The position numbers and the translations under genes were made by a program. From Brevundimonas sp. (lineage in GTDB: Bacteria > Pseudomonadota > Alphaproteobacteria > Caulobacterales > Caulobacteraceae): DNA of 17,379 bases. The stretch covers positions 1-17,379 of the forward strand of contig JADCBH010000343.1 in assembly GCA_020253595.1 (NCBI GenBank), given 5' to 3'. Each line of letters starts with the position of its first letter. The first letter of the stretch is position 1. The notes under the pieces are model-generated. The model did not search any database and had not been told where the DNA came from. It saw only the letters and a program-made list of their open reading frames with translations. Of the stretch, positions 6,662 to 13,266 are shown piece by piece.

Positions 6662-8031
6662 TGAGTACGCGCTGGACCCCCGAGAGCTGGAGAACCAAGT
6701 CCGCCCTGCACATGCCGGCGGACTATCCGGACCCGCACGCCCTGACGGCGGTAGAAGACGAGCTGCGTGCGCTTCCGCCCCTGGTCTTCGCGGGTGAGGC
6801 GCGCCGGCTCAAGGACCGCCTGGCCCAGGTCGAGGCCGGTGAGGCCTTCTTGCTGCAGGGCGGCGACTGCGCCGAGAGCTTCAAGGAATTCTCGACTGAC
6901 AACATCCGCGACACCTTCCGCCTGCTGCTGCAGATGGCGGTGGTCCTGACGTTCGCGGGCCGCAAGCCCGTAGTGAAGGTCGGCCGCATCGCGGGCCAGT
7001 TCGCCAAGCCGCGCTCGGCCCCGACCGAGACGATCGACGGGGTGACGCTGCCCAGCTATCGCGGCGACAACATCAACGGCTCGGCCTTCACGCCGGACGA
7101 GCGCATTCCCGATCCCCAGCGTCTGCTGAAGGCCTACAACCAGTCGGCCTCGACGCTGAACCTGCTGCGCGCCTTCGCCGGCGGCGGTTATGCTGACCTC
7201 TACAACATCCATCGCTGGACCCAGGGCTTCGCAGACAGCGGAGTAGGGGCCCAGTATCGCGAACTGGCCGACAAGATCGCCGAGGCGCTGGCCTTCATGG
7301 AGGCCGTCGGCGTCACGCCGGAGACCCATCCGGACCTGTCGCGAGTGGAAGTCTTCACCTCCCACGAGGCCCTGCTGCTGAACGTCGAAAGCGCCCTGAC
7401 CCGTCTGGACGGTGCATCGGGCGAGTGGTTCGACACCTCGGCCCACATGCTGTGGATCGGCGAGCGCACCCGCCAGCTGGACGGGGCCCACGTCGAGTTC
7501 ATGCGCGGTATCCGCAATCCCATCGGCGTGAAGTGCGGCCCGACCATGGAGCCGGACGACCTCCTGCCGCTGATCGATGCGCTGAACCCCGACAACACGC
7601 CCGGCCGGCTGACGCTGATCGGCCGCTTCGGTCACGACAAGGTGCACGACCGCTTGCCGCGCCTGATGAAGGCGGTGAAATCGCATGGAAAGCGCGTGAT
7701 CTGGTCGATCGACCCGATGCACGGCAACACCCTGATGGCGCAGAGCGGCTACAAGACCCGGCCCTTCGACCGCATTATCGGCGAGGTGAAGGGCTTCATC
7801 GACGTGGCGGAGGCGGAAGGGGTGCATCCCGGCGGCGTCCATCTGGAGATGACCGGCCAGAACGTCACCGAATGCATCGGCGGGGCCCAGGCCGTGACCG
7901 AGGATGACCTGTCCAGCCGCTACCACACCCACTGCGACCCGCGGCTGAACGCGGATCAGGCTCTGGAACTGGCTTTCCTGATCGCCGAGCGGCTGAAGAC
8001 CGGTCGTCTGGCCCGATCGGCGGCCGCGTGA
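6661..8031 (+). CDS. 3-deoxy-7-phosphoheptulonate (DAHP) synthase, class II
   Basis: This enzyme condenses phosphoenolpyruvate and erythrose-4-phosphate, the first step of the shikimate pathway to Phe, Tyr and Trp. The 456-residue protein belongs to the class II (plant-like, AroH/AroF-II) family. The metal-ligand cysteine C70 is in LQGGDCAESF; further family motifs are KVGRIAGQFAKPRS, GVKCGPTM, WSIDPMHGNT with the ligand His, HLEMTGQNVTEC with the ligand Glu, and HTHCDPRLN with the ligand Asp. The N-terminus WTPESWRTKSALHMPADYPD is typical, supporting the ATG at 6661. The stop overlaps the GTG start of prephenate dehydratase by 4 nt (GTGA), implying translational coupling within one aromatic operon. 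No long regulatory insert of the mycobacterial type is obvious, so feedback behaviour cannot be predicted. Confidence 0.96.
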   Translation: MSTRWTPESWRTKSALHMPADYPDPHALTAVEDELRALPPLVFAGEARRLKDRLAQVEAGEAFLLQGGDCAESFKEFSTDNIRDTFRLLLQMAVVLTFAGRKPVVKVGRIAGQFAKPRSAPTETIDGVTLPSYRGDNINGSAFTPDERIPDPQRLLKAYNQSASTLNLLRAFAGGGYADLYNIHRWTQGFADSGVGAQYRELADKIAEALAFMEAVGVTPETHPDLSRVEVFTSHEALLLNVESALTRLDGASGEWFDTSAHMLWIGERTRQLDGAHVEFMRGIRNPIGVKCGPTMEPDDLLPLIDALNPDNTPGRLTLIGRFGHDKVHDRLPRLMKAVKSHGKRVIWSIDPMHGNTLMAQSGYKTRPFDRIIGEVKGFIDVAEAEGVHPGGVHLEMTGQNVTECIGGAQAVTEDDLSSRYHTHCDPRLNADQALELAFLIAERLKTGRLARSAAA

Positions 8032-8615
8032 CCACGGGCGGCATCGGCCGACCGGCCGACGACGCTGGGGCGGGACGAACCGCCTTTCAGGGCGCGCCGG
8101 GGGCCTTCAGCCACGAGGCCTGCATTGAACTGCGCCCCTGGGACGAGCCCGTCCCGTTCGAGACGTTCGCCGAGGCCATCGACGCCGTGAAAACGGGGGC
8201 CTGCGACTGCGCCCTCATTCCGGTCGAGAACTCAACGATCGGGGTCGTCGAGCCCGCCGCCACCCTCGTGGCCCAGTCGGGCCTGCCGGTCGTCGCCGAG
8301 GTCTGGCGCAAGATCCAGATCGCCCTCATGGCGAACCCTGGGGCCGAGCTGGCAGATCTGAAGACGGTTCACAGCCATCCGGTGGCTCTGCGCCAATGCA
8401 CGGGCAAGATCTCGGCCCTCGGCCTTCAGATCGTCGAGGCCTTCGATACGGCCGGCGCGGCGCGCGAGGTGGCCGACCTCGGAGACCGGACCCGCGCCGC
8501 CCTGGCTCCGGTCGCCGCCGCCGAGGTCTACGGCCTGTCGATTCTTCGCAACGACGTCCAGGATTCAGACACGAACCGCACGCGGTTTGTCCTCCTGGCG
8601 CGCGAACCGGGTTGA
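8028..8615 (+). CDS. Prephenate dehydratase, catalytic domain only (no ACT domain)
   Basis: Prephenate dehydratase converts prephenate to phenylpyruvate for phenylalanine synthesis. The 195-residue product covers one complete PDT domain: FQGAPGAFSHEA at residues 20-31, IPVENSTIGVV at 64-74, and the catalytic NRTRF at 183-187 (the conserved Thr-Arg-Phe). The chain stops 8 residues after TRF. Standard single-function PheA proteins continue with an ACT domain of roughly 80-90 residues that binds Phe (ESRP motif); it is absent, and the DNA after the stop does not encode it in another frame. The GTG at 8028 overlaps the DAHP synthase stop; the first ~18 residues look unconserved. A full-length PheA may exist elsewhere in the genome. 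The alternative, a periplasmic cyclohexadienyl dehydratase, is unlikely: no signal peptide and a different fold family. Confidence 0.88.
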   Translation: MTTGGIGRPADDAGAGRTAFQGAPGAFSHEACIELRPWDEPVPFETFAEAIDAVKTGACDCALIPVENSTIGVVEPAATLVAQSGLPVVAEVWRKIQIALMANPGAELADLKTVHSHPVALRQCTGKISALGLQIVEAFDTAGAAREVADLGDRTRAALAPVAAAEVYGLSILRNDVQDSDTNRTRFVLLAREPG

Positions 8616-8682
8616 CGACGCACGATCCTTGCGTGTCTTAAGGGGATAAGGGCCGCTGCTGGCCCGAAAACCGAGCCTGATC

Positions 8683-8784
8683 ATGTCTGCGCGCGCTTGC
8701 CTCTCGACCCTTTCGCCCCGTTCGCGCGCGGCCGGCTCGTTTTATCTCGGCTATCGCTTTTACGGCTTTCGATACGCCGGCTGA
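8683..8784 (+). CDS. Phe/Tyr-rich leader peptide upstream of chorismate mutase (candidate attenuator)
   Basis: A 33-codon frame with ATG start and TGA stop lies in the 283-nt spacer between prephenate dehydratase and chorismate mutase. Residues 19-31 read SFYLGYRFYGFRY: three Phe and four Tyr among residues 20-31. All three Phe codons are TTT, although neighbouring genes use TTC almost exclusively, and two of four Tyr codons are TAT. Clustered codons for the pathway's own end products, in a short frame just before a biosynthetic gene, are the hallmark of a ribosome-mediated attenuation leader, as known for pheA and pheST in gammaproteobacteria. A ribosome short of charged tRNA-Phe or tRNA-Tyr would stall at 8740-8775. 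The ribosome binding site is weak (GAG, 8 nt before the ATG). A possible promoter starts with TTGACG at 8612-8617. Translation has not been shown; the inference rests on composition and position. Confidence 0.75.
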   Translation: MSARACLSTLSPRSRAAGSFYLGYRFYGFRYAG

Positions 8785-8848
8785 GGCCAGGCGCGCTTCC
8801 CGCACCTGACAGCCTCGCCGGCGACCGCCCTGGACCAGGGCGGCGGCG
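8776..8848 (+). promoter_or_regulatory. Alternative RNA hairpins downstream of the leader peptide
   Basis: Hairpin A pairs 8776-8787 with 8812-8822 (11 bp with one bulged T); its 5' arm contains the last two leader codons and the start of the stop codon. Hairpin B is CCGCCCTG-GAC-CAGGGCGG at 8825-8843, and can be extended across a 4-nt bulge by CGCCG (8816-8820) with CGGCG (8844-8848). The extension uses bases also needed by hairpin A, so A and extended B exclude each other. No run of T follows hairpin B, so it is not a classical intrinsic terminator. Confidence 0.5.
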
Positions 8849-8898
8849 CACCCACGCACCCCTCCTGTCGAAATGCACCCGTTGAAAGCCTTCACCCC

Positions 8899-9669
8899 AT
8901 GTCGAAATCGAACCTCCAGCAAGTCTGGCCCGAAATGAACCCTGAGGACCTGTCGCCCGAGCAGATGGCGCTCGCCGCGCTTCGTCACGAGATCGACCTG
9001 ATCGACGACGAGATGCTGGCCCTGTTCCAGAAGCGTCTGGCCATCGCCGCCAAGGTCGGTCTGGCCAAGGATGCGCCGCATGGCCCCCACACCAAGCTGC
9101 GCCCGGACCGCGAGCAGACCGTTCTCTCGCGAGTTCTGGCGAAGGTTGAACCCGACAATGCCACGGCCGTCGAAGGTCTCTGGCGCGAGATCGTCGGCTG
9201 GGGTCTGGCCCAGCAGGGCAAGCTTCAGGTCCAGGTCTGGGCCCCCGTCGATCCGACCCGGGCCTTCGACGGAGCCCGCCACCGCTTCGGCTCTGCGGCG
9301 ACGATCCGCATGGTCCGCGACGCACAGGCCGCGCTCGCCTTCGCTGCCGAGGGCAAGGGCGTGGCGGTTCTGGCCGTGAACACAGACGACCCCTGGTGGG
9401 TGGGTCTGCGCCGCGACTGGTCCAGCCTCAGCGTCTTCGATGGCTTCGGCCAGGCGGGCGGACAGCCCAGTTCGCTGGCGGTCGGCAAGATCGATCCCGC
9501 TGCCCTGCCCAAGGGTCGCAGCGTGATCGTCACGGCAGGCGGAGACGCCGGCGACGGCGGTGGTGCCCGTCGCTGGGGCCTGAACACCCACCACGGCTGG
9601 ACTCTGGCCCTGACCGACGCCCAGCTCACCCCGGGCGACGCCGAAGGCTGCGTGGGCGCGATCGCCTGA
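8899..9669 (+). CDS. AroQ-type chorismate mutase with unassigned C-terminal domain
   Basis: Chorismate mutase rearranges chorismate to prephenate, committing it to Phe and Tyr. Residues 22-107 form an AroQ all-helical domain; by alignment with the E. coli P-protein mutase, R29, R46, K57 and R71-E72 occupy the active-site positions, in LRHEIDLIDDEML, KRLAIAAKVGLAK and LRPDREQTVL. The remaining ~150 residues (LQVQVWAPVDP onward) have no FQG or TRF motif of prephenate dehydratase and no clear ACT motif; I do not recognise them with confidence. They may be a degenerate dehydratase-like or regulatory domain. The ATG at 8899 has no good Shine-Dalgarno; ATG at 8935 is an alternative that still includes the whole mutase domain. 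Upstream lies the Phe/Tyr leader. Downstream the cytochrome c gene converges with a 4-nt gap, so the mutase is the last gene of its unit. Confidence 0.9.
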   Translation: MSKSNLQQVWPEMNPEDLSPEQMALAALRHEIDLIDDEMLALFQKRLAIAAKVGLAKDAPHGPHTKLRPDREQTVLSRVLAKVEPDNATAVEGLWREIVGWGLAQQGKLQVQVWAPVDPTRAFDGARHRFGSAATIRMVRDAQAALAFAAEGKGVAVLAVNTDDPWWVGLRRDWSSLSVFDGFGQAGGQPSSLAVGKIDPAALPKGRSVIVTAGGDAGDGGGARRWGLNTHHGWTLALTDAQLTPGDAEGCVGAIA

Positions 9670-9673
9670 GGCG

Positions 9674-10210
9674 TCAGGCCGCCGGGGCGGTCCCTGCGGG
9701 CGGGGCTGGAGGCGGCGGGGTCACGCCCGGCGGAAGAGGTGCCGGGGCCTGTTCGCCAGCCTCGCCGGGCAGTTGGCGAATGTAGCGATAGATGGCGCGC
9801 TTGTCGGCGTCCGACATGGCCCTAACGCTCGGCCATGGCATGGGCGGCAGGCTGGACCCGGTGGCCAGCAGTTCCACCCACTGATCCTCGCTCAGCCGCT
9901 GCGTCGTCAGACGCAGGTTCTTGCCGTAGGTCGTGCCCCAGGGACCCGTGTGTCCCTCGGTGGACCCTTTCAGCCACTCCCCTTCCGGGGGCTGGGCCCC
10001 GTTGGTCATGGCGTACTGCGGGGTGTGGCAGTCGTTGCAGCCGCCGACCAGCACCAGGTAGCGCCCGGCCTCTATGTCGCTCGTGGCCAGCACCATCGGC
10101 GTGGCTCCGGCGTCGGCCGTACTGCTGACCGTCGTGGTCATTTGTCCGTCGCAGGCCGCGACCACCATGGCGCTACCGACGCAGGCGAGCGCCGTCATCA
10201 TGCGTTTCAT
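9674..10210 (-). CDS. Class I cytochrome c lipoprotein
   Basis: A 178-residue envelope cytochrome. Residues 1-19 form a lipoprotein signal peptide with lipobox VAAC (Cys20) followed by Asp21. A single haem c site CNDCH (residues 58-62) follows VGG, and the likely axial methionine is M124 in LPPMPWP; the C-terminal helix ends in RYIRQLP. The last ~25 residues are Pro/Ala-rich (APLPPGVTPPPPAPPAG), a probable flexible tail. The arrangement resembles small mono-haem diheme-related electron carriers of dehydrogenase systems, but partner and substrate are unknown. The start at 10210 (MKRMMTALAC) is chosen because it begins the signal peptide; the same frame stays open far upstream as a chance antisense reading, and ATG at 10228 is possible. 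It is divergent from the cation antiporter gene (87 nt between starts) and convergent with chorismate mutase. Confidence 0.85.
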   Translation of the reverse strand: MKRMMTALACVGSAMVVAACDGQMTTTVSSTADAGATPMVLATSDIEAGRYLVLVGGCNDCHTPQYAMTNGAQPPEGEWLKGSTEGHTGPWGTTYGKNLRLTTQRLSEDQWVELLATGSSLPPMPWPSVRAMSDADKRAIYRYIRQLPGEAGEQAPAPLPPGVTPPPPAPPAGTAPAA

Positions 10211-10297
10211 GTTCGAATTCGCCCTCATCCCGCGAGCAGGGGAGGAGAGTTCGCCCCGAGGGTCAAGCGTGACGAGAATCGCGTAGACTTCTTTTCC

Positions 10298-11497
10298 ATG
10301 TCCGGCCCGCCTATGAACACGACCGAGATCTTCCTGATCGCCATGCTGATCATCTTCAGCGTGCCGTATCTGGTCTGGAGGCTGTTCAGGACCGAGCATT
10401 ACGCCCCCCTGGTGGTCGTCCAGATCATCGGCGGCATCCTGCTGGGGCCGGGCGTCCTGGGGGCCGTCTTCCCGGACTACTACGCCTTCGTGTTCCGGCC
10501 GGAAGTGATCCAGTCGTTGAACGGCGTCGCCTGGTGGGCGGTGATGATCTTCGTCTGGCTGGCAGGCATCGAGCTGGACCTGAAAGCCGCCTGGACCAAC
10601 CGGGTCGAGACCGGCGTGACCGCCGGGCTGGCGCTCGTGACGCCGCTTCTGTTCGGCTGCGTGGCGGCCGCCATCCTGCTGCAGTCTCCGGGCTGGGTCG
10701 GGGAGCGCGGCCAGACTTGGCAGGTGCTGGCGGGCATGGGCATGGCGTGTGCGGTCACCGCCCTGCCGATCCTGGTGCTGTTCCTCGACAAGCTGGGCAT
10801 CCTCAGGAAGGACCTCGGCCAGCGCGTGCTCCGCTACGCCAGCCTGGACGACATCGCCATCTGGGGAGTCTTGGCGCTGATCATTCTGGACTGGGACCGA
10901 CTGGGCCGTCAGGCCGTGTTCCTGGTCGGCTTCCCGATCGCGTCCATCGCAGTGCGTGCCCTGATGCACCGGGTCCCGGAGCGGGACCGTTGGTACATCG
11001 GCCTGATCTGGCTGGCAGCGATCGGCTTCGTCGCCGACTGGGCCGGGCTTCACTACATGGTGGGGGCCTTCCTCGCCGGTGTCGTTCTGGACCGGAACCT
11101 GTTCGACGAGAAGCAGATGGACAGCTTCCGTCACATCGTCCTGATGACCATCATGCCCGTCTTCTTCCTGTCGACGGGCCTGCGCACCCAGTGGGACATG
11201 GGCGGGCTCATGGTCTTCGGTGCGGCCGCGCTGCTGCTGGTCGCCGCGGTCAGCGGCAAGCTCGCGGGCGTCCACCTCGCCGGACGGATCCTCAAGTGGC
11301 CCAGGGGAGAGGCGGCCGTGATCGGCTGGCTGCTCCAGACCAAGGCCCTGATCATGATCATCTTCGCCAACATCCTGCTGGACAAGGGGATCATCACCAA
11401 CACGGCCTTCACGGCGCTGCTGCTCATGGCCGTGGGTTCGACCATGCTGACCATTCCCATGGTGAAGCCGAGGCTGAAAGCGTTGGCTAGTGGCTAG
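10298..11497 (+). CDS. CPA2-family cation:proton antiporter
   Basis: An inner membrane protein of 399 residues (394 if started at the second ATG, 10313) with about 11-12 hydrophobic segments and no soluble domain. The pattern fits the monovalent cation:proton antiporter-2 family (NapA/KefB-like core): IIGGILLGPGVLG in the first helical pair, IFVWLAGIELDL, ACAVTALPIL, the acidic SLDDIAIWGVLAL in the ion-binding region, YMVGAFLAGVVLD, and FFLSTGLRTQ. Such proteins exchange Na+ or K+ for H+ in pH and salt homeostasis. It lacks the RCK/TrkA-N domain found at the C-terminus of Kef channels, so regulation by glutathione adducts is unlikely. Neither start has a clear Shine-Dalgarno. The final codons and the TAG stop lie inside a 7-bp tandem repeat. 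Confidence 0.9.
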   Translation: MSGPPMNTTEIFLIAMLIIFSVPYLVWRLFRTEHYAPLVVVQIIGGILLGPGVLGAVFPDYYAFVFRPEVIQSLNGVAWWAVMIFVWLAGIELDLKAAWTNRVETGVTAGLALVTPLLFGCVAAAILLQSPGWVGERGQTWQVLAGMGMACAVTALPILVLFLDKLGILRKDLGQRVLRYASLDDIAIWGVLALIILDWDRLGRQAVFLVGFPIASIAVRALMHRVPERDRWYIGLIWLAAIGFVADWAGLHYMVGAFLAGVVLDRNLFDEKQMDSFRHIVLMTIMPVFFLSTGLRTQWDMGGLMVFGAAALLLVAAVSGKLAGVHLAGRILKWPRGEAAVIGWLLQTKALIMIIFANILLDKGIITNTAFTALLLMAVGSTMLTIPMVKPRLKALASG

Positions 11498-11579
11498 TGG
11501 CTAGTGGGTTCAGGCCAATGCCTCCCCCATGGCGACGCGGCAAATCAACAGCCACTAGCCACCAATCACTCGCCACTCC
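11484..11579. repeat. TGGCTAG tandem repeat and inverted partner between antiporter and panC stops
   Basis: TGGCTAG occurs three times in tandem (11484-11504), followed by TGGG; the second copy supplies the antiporter stop codon. A reverse-complement partner, AGCCACTAGCCA (11550-11561), pairs perfectly over 12 bp with TGGCTAGTGGCT, and more diverged copies (AATCACTCGCCACTCCC) run up to the panC stop. The structure could act as a bidirectional stem-loop between convergent genes, though it has no T-tract. Repeats of the form GCCACTAGCCACT are, as I recall, scattered in alphaproteobacterial spacers. Confidence 0.8.
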
Positions 11580-12440
11580 CTAGACGGCCAAGTTGTCGAT
11601 CAGCCGCGTCTTGCCCAGCCAGGCGGCAGCCAGAATGCGCCCCGGCGCGTCAGCGACCCCGTCGGTGAACACGGCCAGATCCTCGGCCCGGCGCACCGCG
11701 ACGTAGTCGACCCGCTCGAACCCGGCCTTCAGCAGGTCGGCGTAGGCGTCGCGCTCTACCGCCGCCAGCGGACGCCGGTCTGCGGCCTTGACCGCTGCTT
11801 CCGCCAGAACCCCGTTCAGCCGCCGCGCGATCGCCAGTTCGGGCTCGGACAGGTAGGCGTTGCGTGACGACAGGGCCAAACCGTGCCCGTCCCGTTCGGT
11901 CGGCGAGCCCACGATCTCGGTCGGGATGTCGAGGTCCCTCGCCATGCGCCGGACGACCAGCAGCTGCTGGAAATCCTTCTCCCCGAACACGGCGACGTCG
12001 GCCTGCACCTGGTTCAACAGCTTGGCCACCACCACGGCCACCCCGCCGAAGAAGTGCGGACGAAAGTCCGTCTCAAGTCCCTGCGACGGCCCGCCCACGC
12101 TCACCGCTGTCGTGAAGCCGTCGGGGTACATCTCCTCCACTGTCGGGGCGAACAGCAGGTGACAGCCCGCGCCCGCCAGAAGCTCGGCGTCCTGTGCCTC
12201 GCGACGGGGATAGGTGCCCAGGTCCTCGTGCGCGGCGAACTGGGTCGGATTGACGAAGACGCTGGCCACCACTCGGTCGGCCCGGCGCACCGCCTCTCGC
12301 ACCAGGGTCAGGTGGCCTTCGTGCAAGGCCCCCATCGTCGGCACAAAGGCCACGCCCAGTCCCTGCCGACGCCAGGCCCGGACGGTTTCACGCAACCCCG
12401 CGACGGTTCGCGCGATCGGCAGGGCAGGGTGATCGTTCAT
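11580..12440 (-). CDS. panC: Pantothenate synthetase
   Basis: PanC joins pantoate and beta-alanine using ATP, the last step of vitamin B5 synthesis on the way to coenzyme A. The 286-residue protein carries the nucleotidyltransferase signatures: VPTMGALHEGHLTLV (HIGH-like motif with both histidines) near residues 34-48, VFVNPTQF around 62-69, FGEKDFQQL in the middle, and LALSSRNAYLS (KMSKS-like SSRN). Length is typical. The ATG at 12440 is supported by the usual N-terminal spacing to the PTMGALHEGH motif. It is divergent from the SPOR-domain gene with 76 nt between starts, and its stop codon abuts the right end of the TGGCTAG-type repeat. panB is not in the window. Confidence 0.96.
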   Translation of the reverse strand: MNDHPALPIARTVAGLRETVRAWRRQGLGVAFVPTMGALHEGHLTLVREAVRRADRVVASVFVNPTQFAAHEDLGTYPRREAQDAELLAGAGCHLLFAPTVEEMYPDGFTTAVSVGGPSQGLETDFRPHFFGGVAVVVAKLLNQVQADVAVFGEKDFQQLLVVRRMARDLDIPTEIVGSPTERDGHGLALSSRNAYLSEPELAIARRLNGVLAEAAVKAADRRPLAAVERDAYADLLKAGFERVDYVAVRRAEDLAVFTDGVADAPGRILAAAWLGKTRLIDNLAV

Positions 12441-12516
12441 GCTTACCGGATTAACCCTGCGACTTAAGCGTGTTCATTCGTCGGGCCTTGAGAGGTCCTC
12501 GGCTAAGGGTGGCCTT

Positions 12517-13137
12517 ATGACGCCCAGCAGAATGCTCCGTCCAGTGCTGATCGGCCTTCTTGGCCTCTCGACAGGCTCGTGCGGCTTCGTCGAGAGCGAT
12601 CCCAACCGGTTCGAGAACCTGGCCCGTTCGATCGCGGAGATCCCGCTCGACGGCGACGCCCCGGCGACCGCGGCCGAGGCCGGCTTGCGTCCCGCCTTCG
12701 TCACGGCCGAGCAGGTCGCCCAGCCCGGCGCGCTTCGCGTCGAGGTCATGGATCCCCACGCCCTGTGGGACGCCCGCGACGCCGGCCTGCGCGGTGCCGT
12801 CGAACGCGCTGCCCCGGCGGTGGTCGAGGCCGCTGCGCCTGCTGTCACCCGCGCGGTGGTTCAGGAAGTCACCCGCGCGACGCACGAGCTTCGCCCTGCG
12901 GCCATGGCCGAAACCCTTCAGCTCGGGGCCTTCTCCAGCCCGGCTGCCGCTCGCGACGCCTGGAGCCGCATCGCCGCCGCCGGCGGTGCCGTCGCGGCCC
13001 TGACCCCCGCGTTCGAGGCTGTGACCGTGGACGGCCGCACCCTGACCCGGCTCCGGGTCGAGGCCCCCGCCGATGCCGCCCACGCGGTCTGTCGCGCCGC
13101 CGACGCGGCCCAGCTCGGCTGCCTGCGTCGGGGGTAG
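12517..13137 (+). CDS. SPOR-domain protein, probable exported lipoprotein
   Basis: A 206-residue protein with an N-terminal export signal: positively charged start, hydrophobic residues 7-19, and Cys22 in LSTGSC, a plausible but imperfect lipobox. The middle (about 85-128) is rich in Ala, Val and Glu and probably helical. The C-terminus, about residues 132-204, has the SPOR signature TLQLGAFSSPAAARDAW and ends in CRAADAAQLGCLRRG. SPOR domains bind peptidoglycan stripped of stem peptides at division sites. The ATG at 12517 is preferred, with AAGGGTGG 6-13 nt upstream; an in-frame ATG at 12439 would add residues that spoil the signal peptide. The gene precedes mipZ on the same strand by 129 nt, consistent with a cell-envelope or division role. 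Exact function is unknown. Confidence 0.8.
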   Translation: MTPSRMLRPVLIGLLGLSTGSCGFVESDPNRFENLARSIAEIPLDGDAPATAAEAGLRPAFVTAEQVAQPGALRVEVMDPHALWDARDAGLRGAVERAAPAVVEAAAPAVTRAVVQEVTRATHELRPAAMAETLQLGAFSSPAAARDAWSRIAAAGGAVAALTPAFEAVTVDGRTLTRLRVEAPADAAHAVCRAADAAQLGCLRRG

Positions 13138-13182
13138 TCCCTCGCCCAGGCAGCAAGCCTCAGCGCCCCACAGGTTTCATTT

Positions 13183-13247
13183 AACCTTTCGTTGACGATC
13201 GCCTCGCCGCTGGCGAGTCTGTCGACGCTTGGCCGGGGCAGTGAGTC
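13183..13247 (+). promoter_or_regulatory. mipZ promoter region with two GANTC sites and a CtrA-like box
   Basis: A Caulobacter-type promoter is suggested by TTGACG (13192-13197) and GCTGGC (13209-13214). Two GAGTC sites (13215-13219 and 13243-13247) match the GANTC recognition sequence of the CcrM methylase. A TTAA-N7-TTGA element overlaps the -35 and matches the CtrA box (TTAA-N7-TTAA) at seven of eight bases. In Caulobacter, CcrM methylation is reported to activate mipZ transcription, which fits this arrangement. Confidence 0.55.
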
Positions 13248-13266
13248 GGCCGCAACGGAACGGATC

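Noticed and set aside
8825..8843. Strong GC hairpin after the leader peptide as an intrinsic terminator
   Set aside because: It is followed by GC-rich sequence (CGGCGCACCC) with no T-run, so it is recorded as a structure rather than a terminator.
9773..10297. N-terminal extension of the antiporter frame on the plus strand
   Set aside because: It is antisense to the cytochrome c gene and has no membrane or domain character; the protein starts at 10298 or 10313.
10211..11275. Upstream extension of the cytochrome c frame on the minus strand (533 codons in total)
   Set aside because: The extension is the antisense of the cation antiporter and would bury the lipoprotein signal peptide; the real start is taken as 10210.
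12450..12470. Two TTAA motifs in the panC/SPOR spacer as a CtrA site
   Set aside because: The spacing is 9 bp instead of the required 7, and the flanking bases do not fit; probably chance.
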